Positions 9,078 to 18,851 are shown, counted from the stretch's first letter. The stretch: 64,000 bases of DNA from Methylocaldum sp035627495 (GCF_035627495.1 NZ_DASPLO010000159.1:6978-70977), one strand, 5' to 3'. The notes: generated from the sequence alone by a model not told the origin. Numbers and translations are program-made.

Positions 9078-10049
9078 TTATTCGTCGCCCGTGATTTCGT
9101 CGGCAGAAAGAGCCGTATAGGCCGCGGCAACCGTTTCGGCTCTTTCGGCGCGTTTCTCCACGATTACAGCCTCGGCGCTTGCAGCCGCGGGCCTTTCGCA
9201 TGTCAACATGGCGAGCAGCGATGCGATCTTCTCACGCATTTCCCGACGATCGACAATCATATCCAAAGCGCCGTGTTCGAGCAGGAATTCGCTGTGCTGA
9301 AATCCTTCCGGCAGCTTTTCACGGACGGTCTGTTCGATGACGCGCGGCCCGGCAAAACCGATCAAAGCGCCTGGCTCACCGATGTTGATGTCACCCAGCA
9401 TGGCCAAGCTGGCAGACACGCCGCCCATCGTCGGGTCCGTCATCACGGAAATAAAAGGAATGCCTGCATCGGCCAGCCGCGCCAAGGCGGCGCTGGTTTT
9501 CGCCATCTGAAATAAGGACAGTAACGACTCCTGCATACGGGCACCGCCGCTGGCGCTGAATACAACCAGTGGAATTCCCTGCTCGAGGCAGTGGTTAACT
9601 CCCCGCACGAATCGCTCCCCCACTACCGATCCCATTGAGCCGCCCATGAATTCAAAATTGAATGCGGCCGTCACCAGAGGGAGTCCCTGAAGCTGCCCGG
9701 CTACGACGATCAGCGCGTCTCTCTCACCGGTGGTCTTTTGCGCTTGGTTCAAGCGATCCTTGTATTTCTTGCTGTCCTTGAATTTAAGCGGGTCAACCGA
9801 CGCGAGGCCTTCGCCGATTTCCTGCCGATTGCCGGGATCGAGGAACAAATGAAGGCGTTTGCGCCCGCTGATGCGCATGTGATGAGCGCACTTGGGGCAA
9901 ACCTCCAGATTCCTTTCCACTTCCGACCTGTACAGTATTGCATTGCAGGCCGGACATTTGCTCCACAAACCCTCGGGTACCGCGCTCTTCGTGGAAGCTT
10001 CGGTGCGGATTTTCGAAGGTACTAATTTGTGAAACCAGCTCAAGGTCAT
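9078..10049 (-). CDS. accD: Acetyl-CoA carboxylase carboxyltransferase subunit beta
   Basis: A 323-residue subunit of the carboxyltransferase that makes malonyl-CoA for fatty-acid synthesis. The N-terminal zinc ribbon is CPACNAILYRSEVERNLEVC, whose last Cys begins a CPKC pair. The crotonase-like fold shows VVFSASGGARMQESLLSLFQ and GALIGFAGPRVIEQTVREKL. The start ATG overlaps the trpA stop (ATGA). The C-terminal Ala/Glu-rich tail is longer than in E. coli. It sits in the usual place between trpA and folC. Confidence 0.96.
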   Translation of the reverse strand: MTLSWFHKLVPSKIRTEASTKSAVPEGLWSKCPACNAILYRSEVERNLEVCPKCAHHMRISGRKRLHLFLDPGNRQEIGEGLASVDPLKFKDSKKYKDRLNQAQKTTGERDALIVVAGQLQGLPLVTAAFNFEFMGGSMGSVVGERFVRGVNHCLEQGIPLVVFSASGGARMQESLLSLFQMAKTSAALARLADAGIPFISVMTDPTMGGVSASLAMLGDINIGEPGALIGFAGPRVIEQTVREKLPEGFQHSEFLLEHGALDMIVDRREMREKIASLLAMLTCERPAAASAEAVIVEKRAERAETVAAAYTALSADEITGDE

Positions 10050-10867
10050 AACTCTCGCGAAGGTGATGCGTCCATTGCGGCACGCATGGATTTCAACAGA
10101 TCAACAATGTCGTCGAGCGCCCGTCCGAGATTACTCTGCGCGACCTCGATTTTTTCAACCAGCGCGCTACCTACCACTACCGCATCGGCAAATTTGGATA
10201 TCGTGGCCGCGATTTCCGCATTCTTGACGCCGAATCCGACGCCCAGCGGCAAATCCGTGAGCGCGCGGATTTCGGAAAGCTTGCGCTCGACATCGCTCAA
10301 GTCCAAATGCGACGCGCCCGTCACGCCTTTCAGAGAAACGTAGTACAAATAGCCCCGTCCCAGCTGGCCCATCTTACATATCCGCTCATCGGTGCTATTG
10401 GGCGCGAGCAGAAAAATCGGATCGACGCCGGCTTGCTCCAGAAGCGACAACAGATCCGACGATTCTTCGGGAGGCATGTCCACGGTAAGGACGCCATCGA
10501 CGCCCGCACTTTTCGCTCTGTCGGCGAACGCGCGGTAACCCATGCACTCGATCGGGTTGAGATACCCCATCAGGACGATCGGCGTCTCGCTGTCTGTCGA
10601 ACGGAACTGCTCCACCATGTCCAGCACCCGGCGCAGGCTCATCTTATGCAACAGAGCGCGCTCGCTGGCTTTTTGGATTACGGGACCGTCCGCCATCGGA
10701 TCGGAAAACGGCACGCCTAATTCGATGATATCGGCACCGGCCTCTACTATGGCGTGCATCGCCGGAACCGTAAAATCCGGATGGGGATCTCCCGCGGTAA
10801 TAAAGGGGATGAGAGCTTTCCGGTTGGCTTGCTTTAAAGTCTGGAATTTGGCGGTCAAACGGCTCAC
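10046..10867 (-). CDS. trpA: Tryptophan synthase alpha chain
   Basis: A 273-residue TIM barrel that cleaves indole-3-glycerol phosphate to indole and G3P, delivering indole to TrpB. Signatures include LIPFITAGDPHPD, IIELGVPFSDPMADGPVIQ (catalytic Asp region), the conserved YYVSLKGVTGA loop and the phosphate-binding GFGVKNAE with VVVGSALV. The start is GTG at 10867, overlapping the trpB stop as GTGA, which indicates translational coupling. Confidence 0.96.
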   Translation of the reverse strand: MSRLTAKFQTLKQANRKALIPFITAGDPHPDFTVPAMHAIVEAGADIIELGVPFSDPMADGPVIQKASERALLHKMSLRRVLDMVEQFRSTDSETPIVLMGYLNPIECMGYRAFADRAKSAGVDGVLTVDMPPEESSDLLSLLEQAGVDPIFLLAPNSTDERICKMGQLGRGYLYYVSLKGVTGASHLDLSDVERKLSEIRALTDLPLGVGFGVKNAEIAATISKFADAVVVGSALVEKIEVAQSNLGRALDDIVDLLKSMRAAMDASPSREL

Positions 10868-12084
10868 AGGGTAATTCCTTCGCGCCTTGCAATGGTGTTG
10901 ATGTCTTTGTCCCCGCGTCCCGACAAGTTGACCAGGATTCTTTGATCCTTGCTCATGGTGGGCGCGAGTTTCATGGCGTAGGCCACGGCATGGCTGGACT
11001 CCAATGCCGGGATGATCCCTTCGATCCGAGTCAGTGTGTGGAAGGCCTCCATTGCCTCGTCATCGGTGATGCTGACGTAATTCGCACGCCCGCTGTCCTT
11101 CAACCAGGAATGTTCCGGGCCTACGCCGGGATAATCAAGGCCGGCGGAAATCGAATGGGTTTCAATGATCTCGCCATCCTCATCCTCCATGAGATAGGTG
11201 CGATTGCCGTGCAAAACGCCCGGCCTGCCGGCGCTCAGAGGCGCCGAGTGGCGACCGGTCGCGATGCCCTCGCCCGCCGCCTCGACGCCATACATCGCAA
11301 CGCCTTGCTCGTCGATAAAGGGATAGAACAAGCCGATGGCGTTCGAACCGCCTCCAACGCAAGCAACCAGCGCATCCGGCAGGCTTCCGGCCAAATCCTT
11401 CATCTGCTGTTTGGCTTCGCGGCCGATGATCGCCTGAAAATCGCGAACCATCGCCGGATAAGGATGAGGTCCCGCCACGGTACCGATGATATAGAAGGTA
11501 TTGTCGACATTCGTAACCCAGTCGCGCATAGCCTCGTTCAGCGCGTCCTTGAGGGTTTTCGAACCGGACTCCACCGGCACGACGGTTGCCCCGAGCAATT
11601 TCATCCGAAACACGTTGAGTGCCTGACGCTCGACGTCGACCGCTCCCATGTAGACCACGCATTCCATTCCCAAGCGAGCCGCGACCGTGGCGGTAGCCAC
11701 TCCGTGCTGCCCGGCGCCGGTTTCAGCAATGACGCGCTGTTTGCCCATACGCTTGGCCAGCAGCGCTTGTCCTACGGTGTTGTTGACCTTATGGGCCCCG
11801 GTATGATTGAGATCTTCGCGTTTCAGGAATATTTGCGCGCCGCCCAGCGTCGAACTGAGTCGTTCCGCGTAATAAATCGGCGAAGGACGTCCCACGTAAT
11901 GCTTGAGATCGTAGTCCAATTCGGCGAGGAACTCGGGATCCTTCATATAGCGCTGATACGCTTCCCTTAGCTCTTGAATCGGATGCATCAAGGTTTCGGC
12001 AACGAATACGCCGCCGTAAGGCCCGAAGTGTCCTCTCTCGTCGGGCAAGTTGTACGGTTTAGTCGATGTGTGCTGTATGGTCAT
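10864..12084 (-). CDS. trpB: Tryptophan synthase beta chain
   Basis: A 406-residue PLP enzyme joining indole and serine to tryptophan. The PLP lysine is in LNHTGAHKVNNTVGQ; phosphate-binding CVGGGSNAIGLF and AETGAGQHGVATA are present. Its ATG at 12084 lies inside the end of trpF, a 26-bp overlap, consistent with one trpF-trpB-trpA transcript. Confidence 0.97.
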   Translation of the reverse strand: MTIQHTSTKPYNLPDERGHFGPYGGVFVAETLMHPIQELREAYQRYMKDPEFLAELDYDLKHYVGRPSPIYYAERLSSTLGGAQIFLKREDLNHTGAHKVNNTVGQALLAKRMGKQRVIAETGAGQHGVATATVAARLGMECVVYMGAVDVERQALNVFRMKLLGATVVPVESGSKTLKDALNEAMRDWVTNVDNTFYIIGTVAGPHPYPAMVRDFQAIIGREAKQQMKDLAGSLPDALVACVGGGSNAIGLFYPFIDEQGVAMYGVEAAGEGIATGRHSAPLSAGRPGVLHGNRTYLMEDEDGEIIETHSISAGLDYPGVGPEHSWLKDSGRANYVSITDDEAMEAFHTLTRIEGIIPALESSHAVAYAMKLAPTMSKDQRILVNLSGRGDKDINTIARREGITL

Positions 12085-12718
12085 ATTCGTGTACCTGTTT
12101 TAGAAACGCCGCCATTTTACCGGCATCCTTGATGCCCTTACCGCTCTCCACGCCGCTGGAAACGTCAACGGCGTAAGGCCGCACCGTCCGCAAGGCTTCC
12201 CCGACGTTATCGGGCGCAAGCCCTCCGGCCAACACCACCGATTGGCGGAGTTCCTTCGGGATCAATTCCCAATCGAAGCGATGCCCGGTGCCCCCCTTGG
12301 CATCTGCATGCCACGCATCCAATAGAAAACCGGCGGCATCCGGGTATGCGTTCACAACCGTCGCCAAGTCCATTCCGGACCGCATTCTCACGGCCTTGAT
12401 ATAGGGTTTGCCGAAACAGCCGCAGTAATCCGGCGTCTCCTCACCGTGAAACTGGATCAAATCGATACGCACCTGTTCCAGAACTTCACGGACGACGATT
12501 TCGTCTTCATCGACGAACAGCCCGACCACCGTGGCAAACGGCGGCAAAGCAGACACAATTCTTCGCGCGGTCTCGATGTCGAGATTCCGTGGGCTCTGCG
12601 GATAAAAAACTAAGCCGATGGCGTCAGCGCCCAGTCGAATAGCGGTTAACGCGTCGTCGGGGCGAGTGAAGCCGCAAATTTTAACGCGAGTTCTACGGAA
12701 GGGATACGGGAATTTCAC
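12059..12718 (-). CDS. trpF: Phosphoribosylanthranilate isomerase
   Basis: A 219-residue TIM barrel performing the Amadori rearrangement in tryptophan synthesis. The N terminus carries the catalytic Cys in RVKICGFTRPDDAL; GLVFYPQSPRNLD, LIQFHGEE and LAGGLAPDNVGEAL, then DVSSGVESGKGIKD, are family blocks. The start is GTG at 12718, overlapping the truA stop codon (GTGA), so it is likely coupled to truA. Monofunctional TrpF beside truA and trpB is the usual Pseudomonas-type arrangement. Confidence 0.95.
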   Translation of the reverse strand: MKFPYPFRRTRVKICGFTRPDDALTAIRLGADAIGLVFYPQSPRNLDIETARRIVSALPPFATVVGLFVDEDEIVVREVLEQVRIDLIQFHGEETPDYCGCFGKPYIKAVRMRSGMDLATVVNAYPDAAGFLLDAWHADAKGGTGHRFDWELIPKELRQSVVLAGGLAPDNVGEALRTVRPYAVDVSSGVESGKGIKDAGKMAAFLKQVHEYDHTAHID

Positions 12719-13530
12719 TCGTTTTCCGAAGGAATATAACGGCTGGCGTTTTCTGGCAGGTGATCAAATACCGGGTGACGGGGTAGACCGAAATGTTCCG
12801 GATAATAAACTCCGCCTAAGTATAACCCGTCAGCCGGTGCCGTAACACCGGCGCACTTTCGGTCCCGAGCATCGAGAACCTCGGCGGTCCGGTTTGGACG
12901 CTGCTTGCCCGATCCGACCTCCGTCAGCACTCCGACGATGTTGCGCACCATATGATGCAAGAAGGCATTTGCGCACAACTCGATGATTACCCTGTCGCTT
13001 TCCCTGCGCACATGGATGAAATGCATCCGGCGTATGGGACTCTTGGACTGGCAATCCTGAGCTCGAAAAGAGGAAAAATCATGTTCGCCGATAAGATGGT
13101 TCGCCGCTTCCTGCATGGATTCCTCATCGAGCGGATGAAAATGCCAGGTGACCTGACGCCTGAGCAGTGCGGACTTCATCGGACGATTCAGGATGACGTA
13201 CCGATAGAATCGAGCTATGGCACTGTAGCGCGCATGGAAATCCTCGGACGTCTCCTGGACCCAGAGGATACGCACCTCTTCGGGAAGCGCCGTATTCGTT
13301 CCCATGAGCCAGGAATATGGCGTCCGGTACACGTTGGTATCGAAATGGACGACTTGCTCGAAGGCATGCACGCCTGCGTCCGTTCGGCCAGCGCATGTCA
13401 CGCGGATCGGCTCCGCGGCAACACGGCTCAGAGCGTCTTCGACCGCGGCTTGGACGGTGCGCCTCCCCTTCTGCCACTGCCAGCCCGCAAAGGCTTGGCC
13501 GTCATACTCGATACCCAAGGCGATACGCAT
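12715..13530 (-). CDS. truA: tRNA pseudouridine(38-40) synthase
   Basis: A 271-residue pseudouridine synthase acting on the anticodon stem of tRNAs. The catalytic Asp is in TCAGRTDAGVHAFEQVVHF; the N terminus RIALGIEYDGQAFAGWQWQ and the later FLHHMVRNIVGVL block are diagnostic. It is the first gene of the minus-strand run ending with metZ. The 223-bp gap to gltA must hold divergent promoters; no convincing -35/-10 pair was found. Confidence 0.96.
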   Translation of the reverse strand: MRIALGIEYDGQAFAGWQWQKGRRTVQAAVEDALSRVAAEPIRVTCAGRTDAGVHAFEQVVHFDTNVYRTPYSWLMGTNTALPEEVRILWVQETSEDFHARYSAIARFYRYVILNRPMKSALLRRQVTWHFHPLDEESMQEAANHLIGEHDFSSFRAQDCQSKSPIRRMHFIHVRRESDRVIIELCANAFLHHMVRNIVGVLTEVGSGKQRPNRTAEVLDARDRKCAGVTAPADGLYLGGVYYPEHFGLPRHPVFDHLPENASRYIPSENE

Positions 13531-13753
13531 TAGAGATGTTTGAGAAATTATTTATTTAACAAAGCAATAGAAAGAGCGTTCCATTGTCGCCCCAATGTTA
13601 CCATTTTGTGACATTGTGACCGAGTCGACAGTTTTAAAAAGCTATGAAGCCTACCCGGCATTCCTTGACGTAGGGTAGCGTTAGGCGACCGGTTGTCGTT
13701 ACACTGAAACCGAAACGAGTATACCCAAGCGTCATTCAAGGTTTTTTAGCGTT

Positions 13754-15043
13754 ATGGCAGAAACAGCAAAGCTCGAACTGGACGGAAACCTCTTCGATAT
13801 CCCCGTCGTTACCGGTACGGAGAATGAAAAAGGACTGGATATCACCCGCCTCCAGGCATCGACAGGTTATATCACCCTCGATCCCGGCTATGCCAACACA
13901 GGCTCCTGCACATCCGCCATCACCTACATCGATGGCGAAAAAGGGATTCTTCGCTACCGCGGGATCGACATCGCCGAGCTCTGTGAAAAGTCGACGTTCA
14001 TGGAAGTTTGCTACTTGCTCATTTACGGCGAGTTGCCGACGGCCGAGCAGTATACGAAATTCAAGGATAAGGTACTCTTCCACTCGCTTATTCACGAGGA
14101 CATGAAGAGCTTCTTCACCTCGTATCCCGGCCATGCACATCCCATGGCCATTCTTTCGGCGATGGTGTGCTCTCTCTCGGTTTATCATCCGGAGCTGTTG
14201 AAGCCGGATCAGTCGCTACACGAGCGGGACCAAACGATTACCCGCCTCCTTTCCAAAGTGCGCGTGCTCGCCGCCTTCGCCTACAAGCGGTCGGTTGGCG
14301 AAGCCTTCGTCTATAGCCGGCCGGAGTTGGACTACCTCTCCAACTTCCTGCACATGATGTTCACGACGCCCGTCAAACTGTACGAACCGGATGAGGTGAC
14401 GCGCAAGGCGCTGGACGTATTGTTCATTCTGCATGCCGATCACGAGCAGAACTGCTCCACCTCTACCGTCCGAATGGTCGGCTCTTCCAAGGCCAATCTC
14501 TTTGCGTCCATTTCGGCCGGGATCTGTGCCTTGTGGGGACCGCTACACGGCGGCGCCAACCAAGCGGTTATCGAAATGCTGGAGGCGATCGCCGCCGACG
14601 GCGGAAATTACAAGAAATTCATCGACAAAGCCAAGGACAAAAACGATCCTTTTCGACTTATGGGGTTCGGGCACCGGGTCTACAAAAACTACGATCCCCG
14701 GGCGCAGATCATCAAAAAGCACTGCGACGAAGTGCTCGGAAAACTGGGCATTCACGACCCAATCCTCGAGATCGCCAAAGGCCTTGAGGAAGTGGCGCTC
14801 ACCGACTCCTACTTCATCGAACGAAAGCTTTATCCCAATGTCGATTTCTACTCGGGAATCCTGTACCGCGCCATGAGGATTCCGACGAATATGTTTACGG
14901 TGATGTTCGCCCTGGGAAGGCTGCCGGGCTGGATTGCCCATTGGAAAGAAATGATCGAGGAACCCGGCATGAAGATTGCCAGACCCCGCCAGATTTATAT
15001 TGGAGAGGCGCAACGCGCCTACAAACCCATCCATAATCGATAA
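13754..15043 (+). CDS. gltA: Citrate synthase (type II, hexameric)
   Basis: A 429-residue enzyme condensing oxaloacetate and acetyl-CoA, the entry step of the TCA cycle. Catalytic His residues are in LWGPLHGGANQAVIEML and MGFGHRVYKNYDPRAQII, and the Asp in NVDFYSGILYR. Length and the N-terminal beta-rich segment (TGYITLDPGYANTGSC) match the NADH-sensitive type II family. The ATG at 13754 fits the family start. It stands alone, divergent from truA. Confidence 0.96.
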   Translation: MAETAKLELDGNLFDIPVVTGTENEKGLDITRLQASTGYITLDPGYANTGSCTSAITYIDGEKGILRYRGIDIAELCEKSTFMEVCYLLIYGELPTAEQYTKFKDKVLFHSLIHEDMKSFFTSYPGHAHPMAILSAMVCSLSVYHPELLKPDQSLHERDQTITRLLSKVRVLAAFAYKRSVGEAFVYSRPELDYLSNFLHMMFTTPVKLYEPDEVTRKALDVLFILHADHEQNCSTSTVRMVGSSKANLFASISAGICALWGPLHGGANQAVIEMLEAIAADGGNYKKFIDKAKDKNDPFRLMGFGHRVYKNYDPRAQIIKKHCDEVLGKLGIHDPILEIAKGLEEVALTDSYFIERKLYPNVDFYSGILYRAMRIPTNMFTVMFALGRLPGWIAHWKEMIEEPGMKIARPRQIYIGEAQRAYKPIHNR

Positions 15044-15232
15044 AAACCGTCTTCAAGCCATGCTCGGCGCCTGATGAATGACAAAACGGCTTCCGAAGTC
15101 ACCCGATCGAGAAGCCGGGTCGGCCGGGGGGAAACGTTTTCGGCTTTCTTAATTCCTCTTTTCCATCGCCCTTAGGCAACGCGACGGCGTTTATCGAGTC
15201 GAATTCGGAACAAGGGTTGTCGTGTTGCCGTC

Positions 15233-16327
15233 TTGAATCCAAAAGCGGCCCTCGTTAAAGGGCTTACGTTTTTCTTTCTGTCCCTGTCTTTTATGCCGGC
15301 GCCGGTAGCCGAAGACCGTGGGTGCCGGCCTGAATTAGCCTCGGCAACCGAACCGGGCCTTGTTCGATCGCCGGCTCGCGTGTTGATTATTCCGCTGTTA
15401 AGGAAAGATCAGGATTCCGGAGAGAGCGAGCGCTGGCCGGAACAGCCGGCCGCGCAAATCGAGGCGTTCTACCGCGCCCGTTTCTCGGCACAGGTGACCC
15501 GGTTGCGAGATATCCGCGTCTGGGACGACTATCACCGGCAAGCCGGCTTATTGATGCAGCGGTCACGGCCTTTCGACCGAGTGATTCTTATCGGCCATGG
15601 CGGATTCGACGGCCCCATTCTCAACGACCGCATCCTGCGAAACACCCTAAGTCTCGAAGGAGACGAGCGTAAAGCAATCCGGGTCGTGGAGGCGCAGCCC
15701 GGAATCGAGGAAACTTTTACCGTTACCTATAATATCAACCAGAATCGGGAATTCAGCGGATTCATGGACAAACGATGGAAAGAACTGTCCCGAATGGATC
15801 CCGCCGAGGCCCGGAAAATTCTGATACGCAAAGAGCGCAAACTGCAGTCCCTGGATACCGCATGCTTCGAACGCCAATGCCCAGCCGGGATTTTGGCCGC
15901 CATTCCAAATGCTGCCGATCGCGAGACCAAGCGCGAGGTCTGTGAATCGGTATGCCGGAATCCGCTCTTCGTTTCCCGGTTATCCGACGAGCTTGCCCCG
16001 GACAGGTTCCGGAGCTTCGCCCGAAGCCTGCGTTCGCTCGTCCAGCCGAACGGTCTGATCGTGCTCGGCATGTGCAATCCGGGCAGCAGCGCACCGGAAA
16101 ACGAATCGCCCTGGGACGTGGGCGCCACCCTGGTTCACTCGAATTTAGCCTCCGGTCCGCACGAAACCTATGTACACTTACTCGCCGCCGCGACGGGGCG
16201 AACCGTAGCCGGACCCATCGGCAAAACCAGCGCCGAGGATGTGGTAAATCGGATAACACTGTATGAAGAACGGCGGCCTCAGCGTTATCTGCGTATCATC
16301 GCGCCGACCTCGCACTGTGCTCCCTGA
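15233..16327 (+). CDS. Exported protein of unknown function with caspase-like His-Gly/Cys pair
   Basis: A 364-residue protein; no family was recognised by name. Translation probably begins at TTG 15233; no ATG or GTG gives the leader. Residues 1-26 form a likely Sec signal (LTFFFLSLSF, ending PVA). After it, RVILIGHGGFDG (H122-G123) follows a hydrophobic strand, and GLIVLGMCNPGSS puts C281 after another hydrophobic strand. That is the layout of clan CD (caspase-like) active sites, though the His-Cys spacing of about 160 residues implies a large insert. The insert holds four Cys (211, 216, 237, 241), which may form disulfides outside the cytoplasm. It stands alone between gltA and uup. The caspase-like reading is inference. 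Confidence 0.6.
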   Translation: MNPKAALVKGLTFFFLSLSFMPAPVAEDRGCRPELASATEPGLVRSPARVLIIPLLRKDQDSGESERWPEQPAAQIEAFYRARFSAQVTRLRDIRVWDDYHRQAGLLMQRSRPFDRVILIGHGGFDGPILNDRILRNTLSLEGDERKAIRVVEAQPGIEETFTVTYNINQNREFSGFMDKRWKELSRMDPAEARKILIRKERKLQSLDTACFERQCPAGILAAIPNAADRETKREVCESVCRNPLFVSRLSDELAPDRFRSFARSLRSLVQPNGLIVLGMCNPGSSAPENESPWDVGATLVHSNLASGPHETYVHLLAAATGRTVAGPIGKTSAEDVVNRITLYEERRPQRYLRIIAPTSHCAP

Positions 16328-16436
16328 GTTCCGTGTGGTTATCGTACGGAAATCCCGTTGAGCCCTGATCGGCCCGACTCGGTGCGATAACTCCCGTCTA
16401 CGCGTAAAATCCTGATTTTTTATACTCTACTTTCCG

Positions 16437-18338
16437 ATGGCTCTAATTACCTTCCGCAATATACACGTCAGTTTCGGTCAGCCTCTGCTGGACGGTATCA
16501 GTTTCTCCCTGGACAAAGGCGAGCGGGTTTGCCTCGTCGGCCGCAACGGAACGGGAAAATCAACGCTGCTCAAGCTCTTGGCCGGCGATTTGATCCCGGA
16601 TGACGGCGAGGTCGTCACGTCCGAAGGCTTGCGGGTAGCCCGGCTCGATCAGGAGGTTCCGCTCGACGCGACCGGCAGCGTATTCGACGTCGTAGCGGGT
16701 GGACTCGGCGATACCGGCGAGCTGATTCGGCGGTTCCATGACGTATCCCATCGTGTTGCAACGCACTCGGATCCGGCGGTATTGGCGGAACTGGAGCAAT
16801 ATCAGCACGCCATCGATGCCATTGGGGGCTGGGACATCCACCGAAAGGTTGAATCCCTGCTTCACAGGCTTGATCTTCCGATGGACGTCGATGTCGAGTC
16901 CCTGTCGGGGGGGCTGAAACGCCGGGTGCTGCTGGCAAGAGCCCTGGTCAGCGAGCCGGACGTACTATTGCTCGACGAGCCTACCAACCACCTGGATCTC
17001 GCGGCCATCCTGTGGCTGGAGGAGTTCCTGCTCGGTTGGCCGGGAACCTTGATCTTCATCACCCACGACCGGATGTTCCTGCAAAAGCTGGCAACTCGGA
17101 TTATCGAACTAGATCGGGGCAAGCTGTTCGACTGGCCTGGCGACTACGCCACCTATCTGAAGCGCAAGGAAGAACAATTGGACGCCGAGGCCAAGGCTCA
17201 ATCGGAATTCGACAAAAGGCTGGCTCAGGAAGAGGCCTGGATTCGCGAAGGCATCAAGGCGCGCCGCACGCGCAACATGGGCCGGGTACGCCGCTTGGTC
17301 GACATGCGCCAAGAGCGCGCCGAACGGCGGGGACGCACGGGCCAAGTCAGCATGCTGCTCCAGCAAGCGGAAAAATCCGGGCGGCTCGTGGTGGAAGCCG
17401 AGGACGTTCGATTCGACTACGGGAATCAACCGATCGTGCGCAAGCTCTCCACCACGATCCTGCGCGGCGACAAAATCGGCATCATCGGCCCTAACGGCTG
17501 CGGAAAAACCACCCTGCTCCGCCTGATGCTCGGGGATTTGCAGCCGACCTCCGGCCGTATCCGCCTGGGAACCAATCTGCAGATTGCCTACTTCGACCAG
17601 TACCGATCGCAACTCGAAGAAGAGAAATCAGTTATTGAAAATGTCGCTCAAGGCAGCGACCGGGTGACCGTCAACGGCCGCAACGTTCACGCCATCGGCT
17701 ATCTCAAGGACTTTCTCTTCAGTCCCGAGCGGGCGCGCCAGCCGGTAAAGTCGCTGTCCGGGGGCGAACGCAACCGACTGCTGCTCGCCCGGCTGTTTAC
17801 TCAGCCCGCGAACCTATTGGTACTTGACGAACCGACCAACGACCTGGACGCCGACACGCTGGAATTGCTGGAAGAGCTGTTGACCGATTACGACGGCACG
17901 GTGCTGGTGGTAAGCCACGACCGCGCTTTCCTGAACAATCTCGTCACCAGCGTTCTGGCGTTCGAGGGCGACGGCGTGGTCAACGATTACGTGGGCGGCT
18001 ACGACGACTGGCTCAGGCAGCGTCCCGCACCTGAGCCAGTCGCTCAGGGCAAGCCAACCGACGTAAAGCCCGCTCTCCAAAAATCGGTTAAGGAAAAACC
18101 CAGAAAACTCGGATTCAAGGAACAGCGCGAATTGGAGAAGCTGCCTCAACAGATCGAGGACTTGGAGGCCGAAATTAACGCATTGAACGAGGCCATGACT
18201 CGGCCGGAATTCTATCAGCAAGGCAAGGAGGCGGTTACCGCAACCCAAGCGCGCCTGGCTGAGCGGCAAGAGGTTTTGGACTCGGCCTATGTACGTTGGG
18301 AGGAATTGGAATCGCTGCGGGAAGCAGCGGGTTCCTGA
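16437..18338 (+). CDS. uup: ABC-F family ATPase, Uup type
   Basis: A 633-residue soluble protein with two ABC ATPase domains and no membrane segments. ABC-F proteins act on ribosomes; Uup is linked to transposon excision and ribosome quality control. Domain 1 has Walker A GRNGTGKST, signature LSGGLKRR and LLLDEPTNHLD; domain 2 has GPNGCGKTT, LSGGERNR and LVLDEPTNDLD, with the charged linker between them. The C-terminal roughly 90 residues (KEQRELEKLPQQIEDLEAEI onward) form a coiled coil, which distinguishes Uup from EttA. Confidence 0.93.
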   Translation: MALITFRNIHVSFGQPLLDGISFSLDKGERVCLVGRNGTGKSTLLKLLAGDLIPDDGEVVTSEGLRVARLDQEVPLDATGSVFDVVAGGLGDTGELIRRFHDVSHRVATHSDPAVLAELEQYQHAIDAIGGWDIHRKVESLLHRLDLPMDVDVESLSGGLKRRVLLARALVSEPDVLLLDEPTNHLDLAAILWLEEFLLGWPGTLIFITHDRMFLQKLATRIIELDRGKLFDWPGDYATYLKRKEEQLDAEAKAQSEFDKRLAQEEAWIREGIKARRTRNMGRVRRLVDMRQERAERRGRTGQVSMLLQQAEKSGRLVVEAEDVRFDYGNQPIVRKLSTTILRGDKIGIIGPNGCGKTTLLRLMLGDLQPTSGRIRLGTNLQIAYFDQYRSQLEEEKSVIENVAQGSDRVTVNGRNVHAIGYLKDFLFSPERARQPVKSLSGGERNRLLLARLFTQPANLLVLDEPTNDLDADTLELLEELLTDYDGTVLVVSHDRAFLNNLVTSVLAFEGDGVVNDYVGGYDDWLRQRPAPEPVAQGKPTDVKPALQKSVKEKPRKLGFKEQRELEKLPQQIEDLEAEINALNEAMTRPEFYQQGKEAVTATQARLAERQEVLDSAYVRWEELESLREAAGS

Positions 18339-18498
18339 ATCAAGCTTCCGCCTCAATACGACGCACAATCCATGACGACGCCCTAAATGTGAGCATTTCT
18401 TCACTTTTGGTGCAATTAGCGCCGGATTACTGCTTACAGGCAATGAATCTTCCCGCACCGATGGCCTCTTCATCACGACATTTTCCCGGCCTTAGAAC

Positions 18499-18516
18499 AT
18501 GGCACTAAACGTGCTT
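18499..18516 (+). promoter_or_regulatory. Sigma-54 promoter of nrtA (leader 1)
   Basis: TGGCACTAAACGTGCT has GG at 18501-18502 and GC at 18513-18514 with exactly 10 bases between, and a perfect -24 TGGCAC. The predicted start is about 18526, 10 nt before the leader hairpin. A half-site TTTGGTGCAATT, like half of an NtrC site, lies about 90 bp upstream (18406-18416). The same promoter layout occurs at 29712 and 45799. The rest of the 513-bp gap after uup shows no gene. Confidence 0.8.
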
Positions 18517-18535
18517 TAGAGACAAGCAAACCCAA

Positions 18536-18553
18536 CGCGCCAATGGCGGCGCG
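18536..18553 (+). promoter_or_regulatory. ANTAR-type hexaloop hairpin (leader 1)
   Basis: A perfect 6-bp stem CGCGCC/GGCGCG closes the six-base loop AATGGC. A at loop position 1 and G at position 4 are the bases known to be read by ANTAR-domain proteins such as NasR and EutV. It lies just after the predicted sigma-54 start and just before the terminator at 18571, the arrangement needed for antitermination by the NasT protein encoded at 44952. Confidence 0.72.
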
Positions 18554-18570
18554 AGAACCTTGGACAACGG

Positions 18571-18613
18571 CGTCTTGCTACCCTCCCTCGATGGCAGCCA
18601 GGCGTTTTTTTTT
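18571..18613 (+). terminator. Leader terminator (attenuator) upstream of nrtA
   Basis: CGTCTTGCTACC pairs with GGCAGCCAGGCG (two mismatches and one G-T) and is followed by nine T. It lies 239 bp before nrtA and after its promoter, so it acts as a conditional terminator. It is preceded by GGACAACGGCG, a block repeated at the other leaders. Confidence 0.8.
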
Positions 18614-18851
18614 GCCCAACAATAACTGCGTTACAGCCGGAGAACTGACAATGAACGTAAGAAAATGCAAGCACGGGAGCGGTCGTGATCCAGTCGCCGA
18701 TAAATAGTTATTTCACGATGTCGCGCGGAGTTAATTTCTTTTCAGCGTATTAGCGTCCATCCCGACGAAAGCGGCTTCACCCCTCGCCGGGGACTGCCGT
18801 TGCATCGGAATCGGCGCATTTTTGTTTTTCCATCAACTTTAAATCTGGAGC

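Noticed and set aside
18512..18528. A second hexaloop hairpin (TGCTTT, loop AGAGAC, AAGCA) just upstream of the leader 1 hairpin
   Set aside because: It looked like the first hairpin of a two-hairpin ANTAR site, and similar ones exist at 29728 and 45817, but all overlap the -12 element or lie largely before the predicted start, so they would not be transcribed intact.
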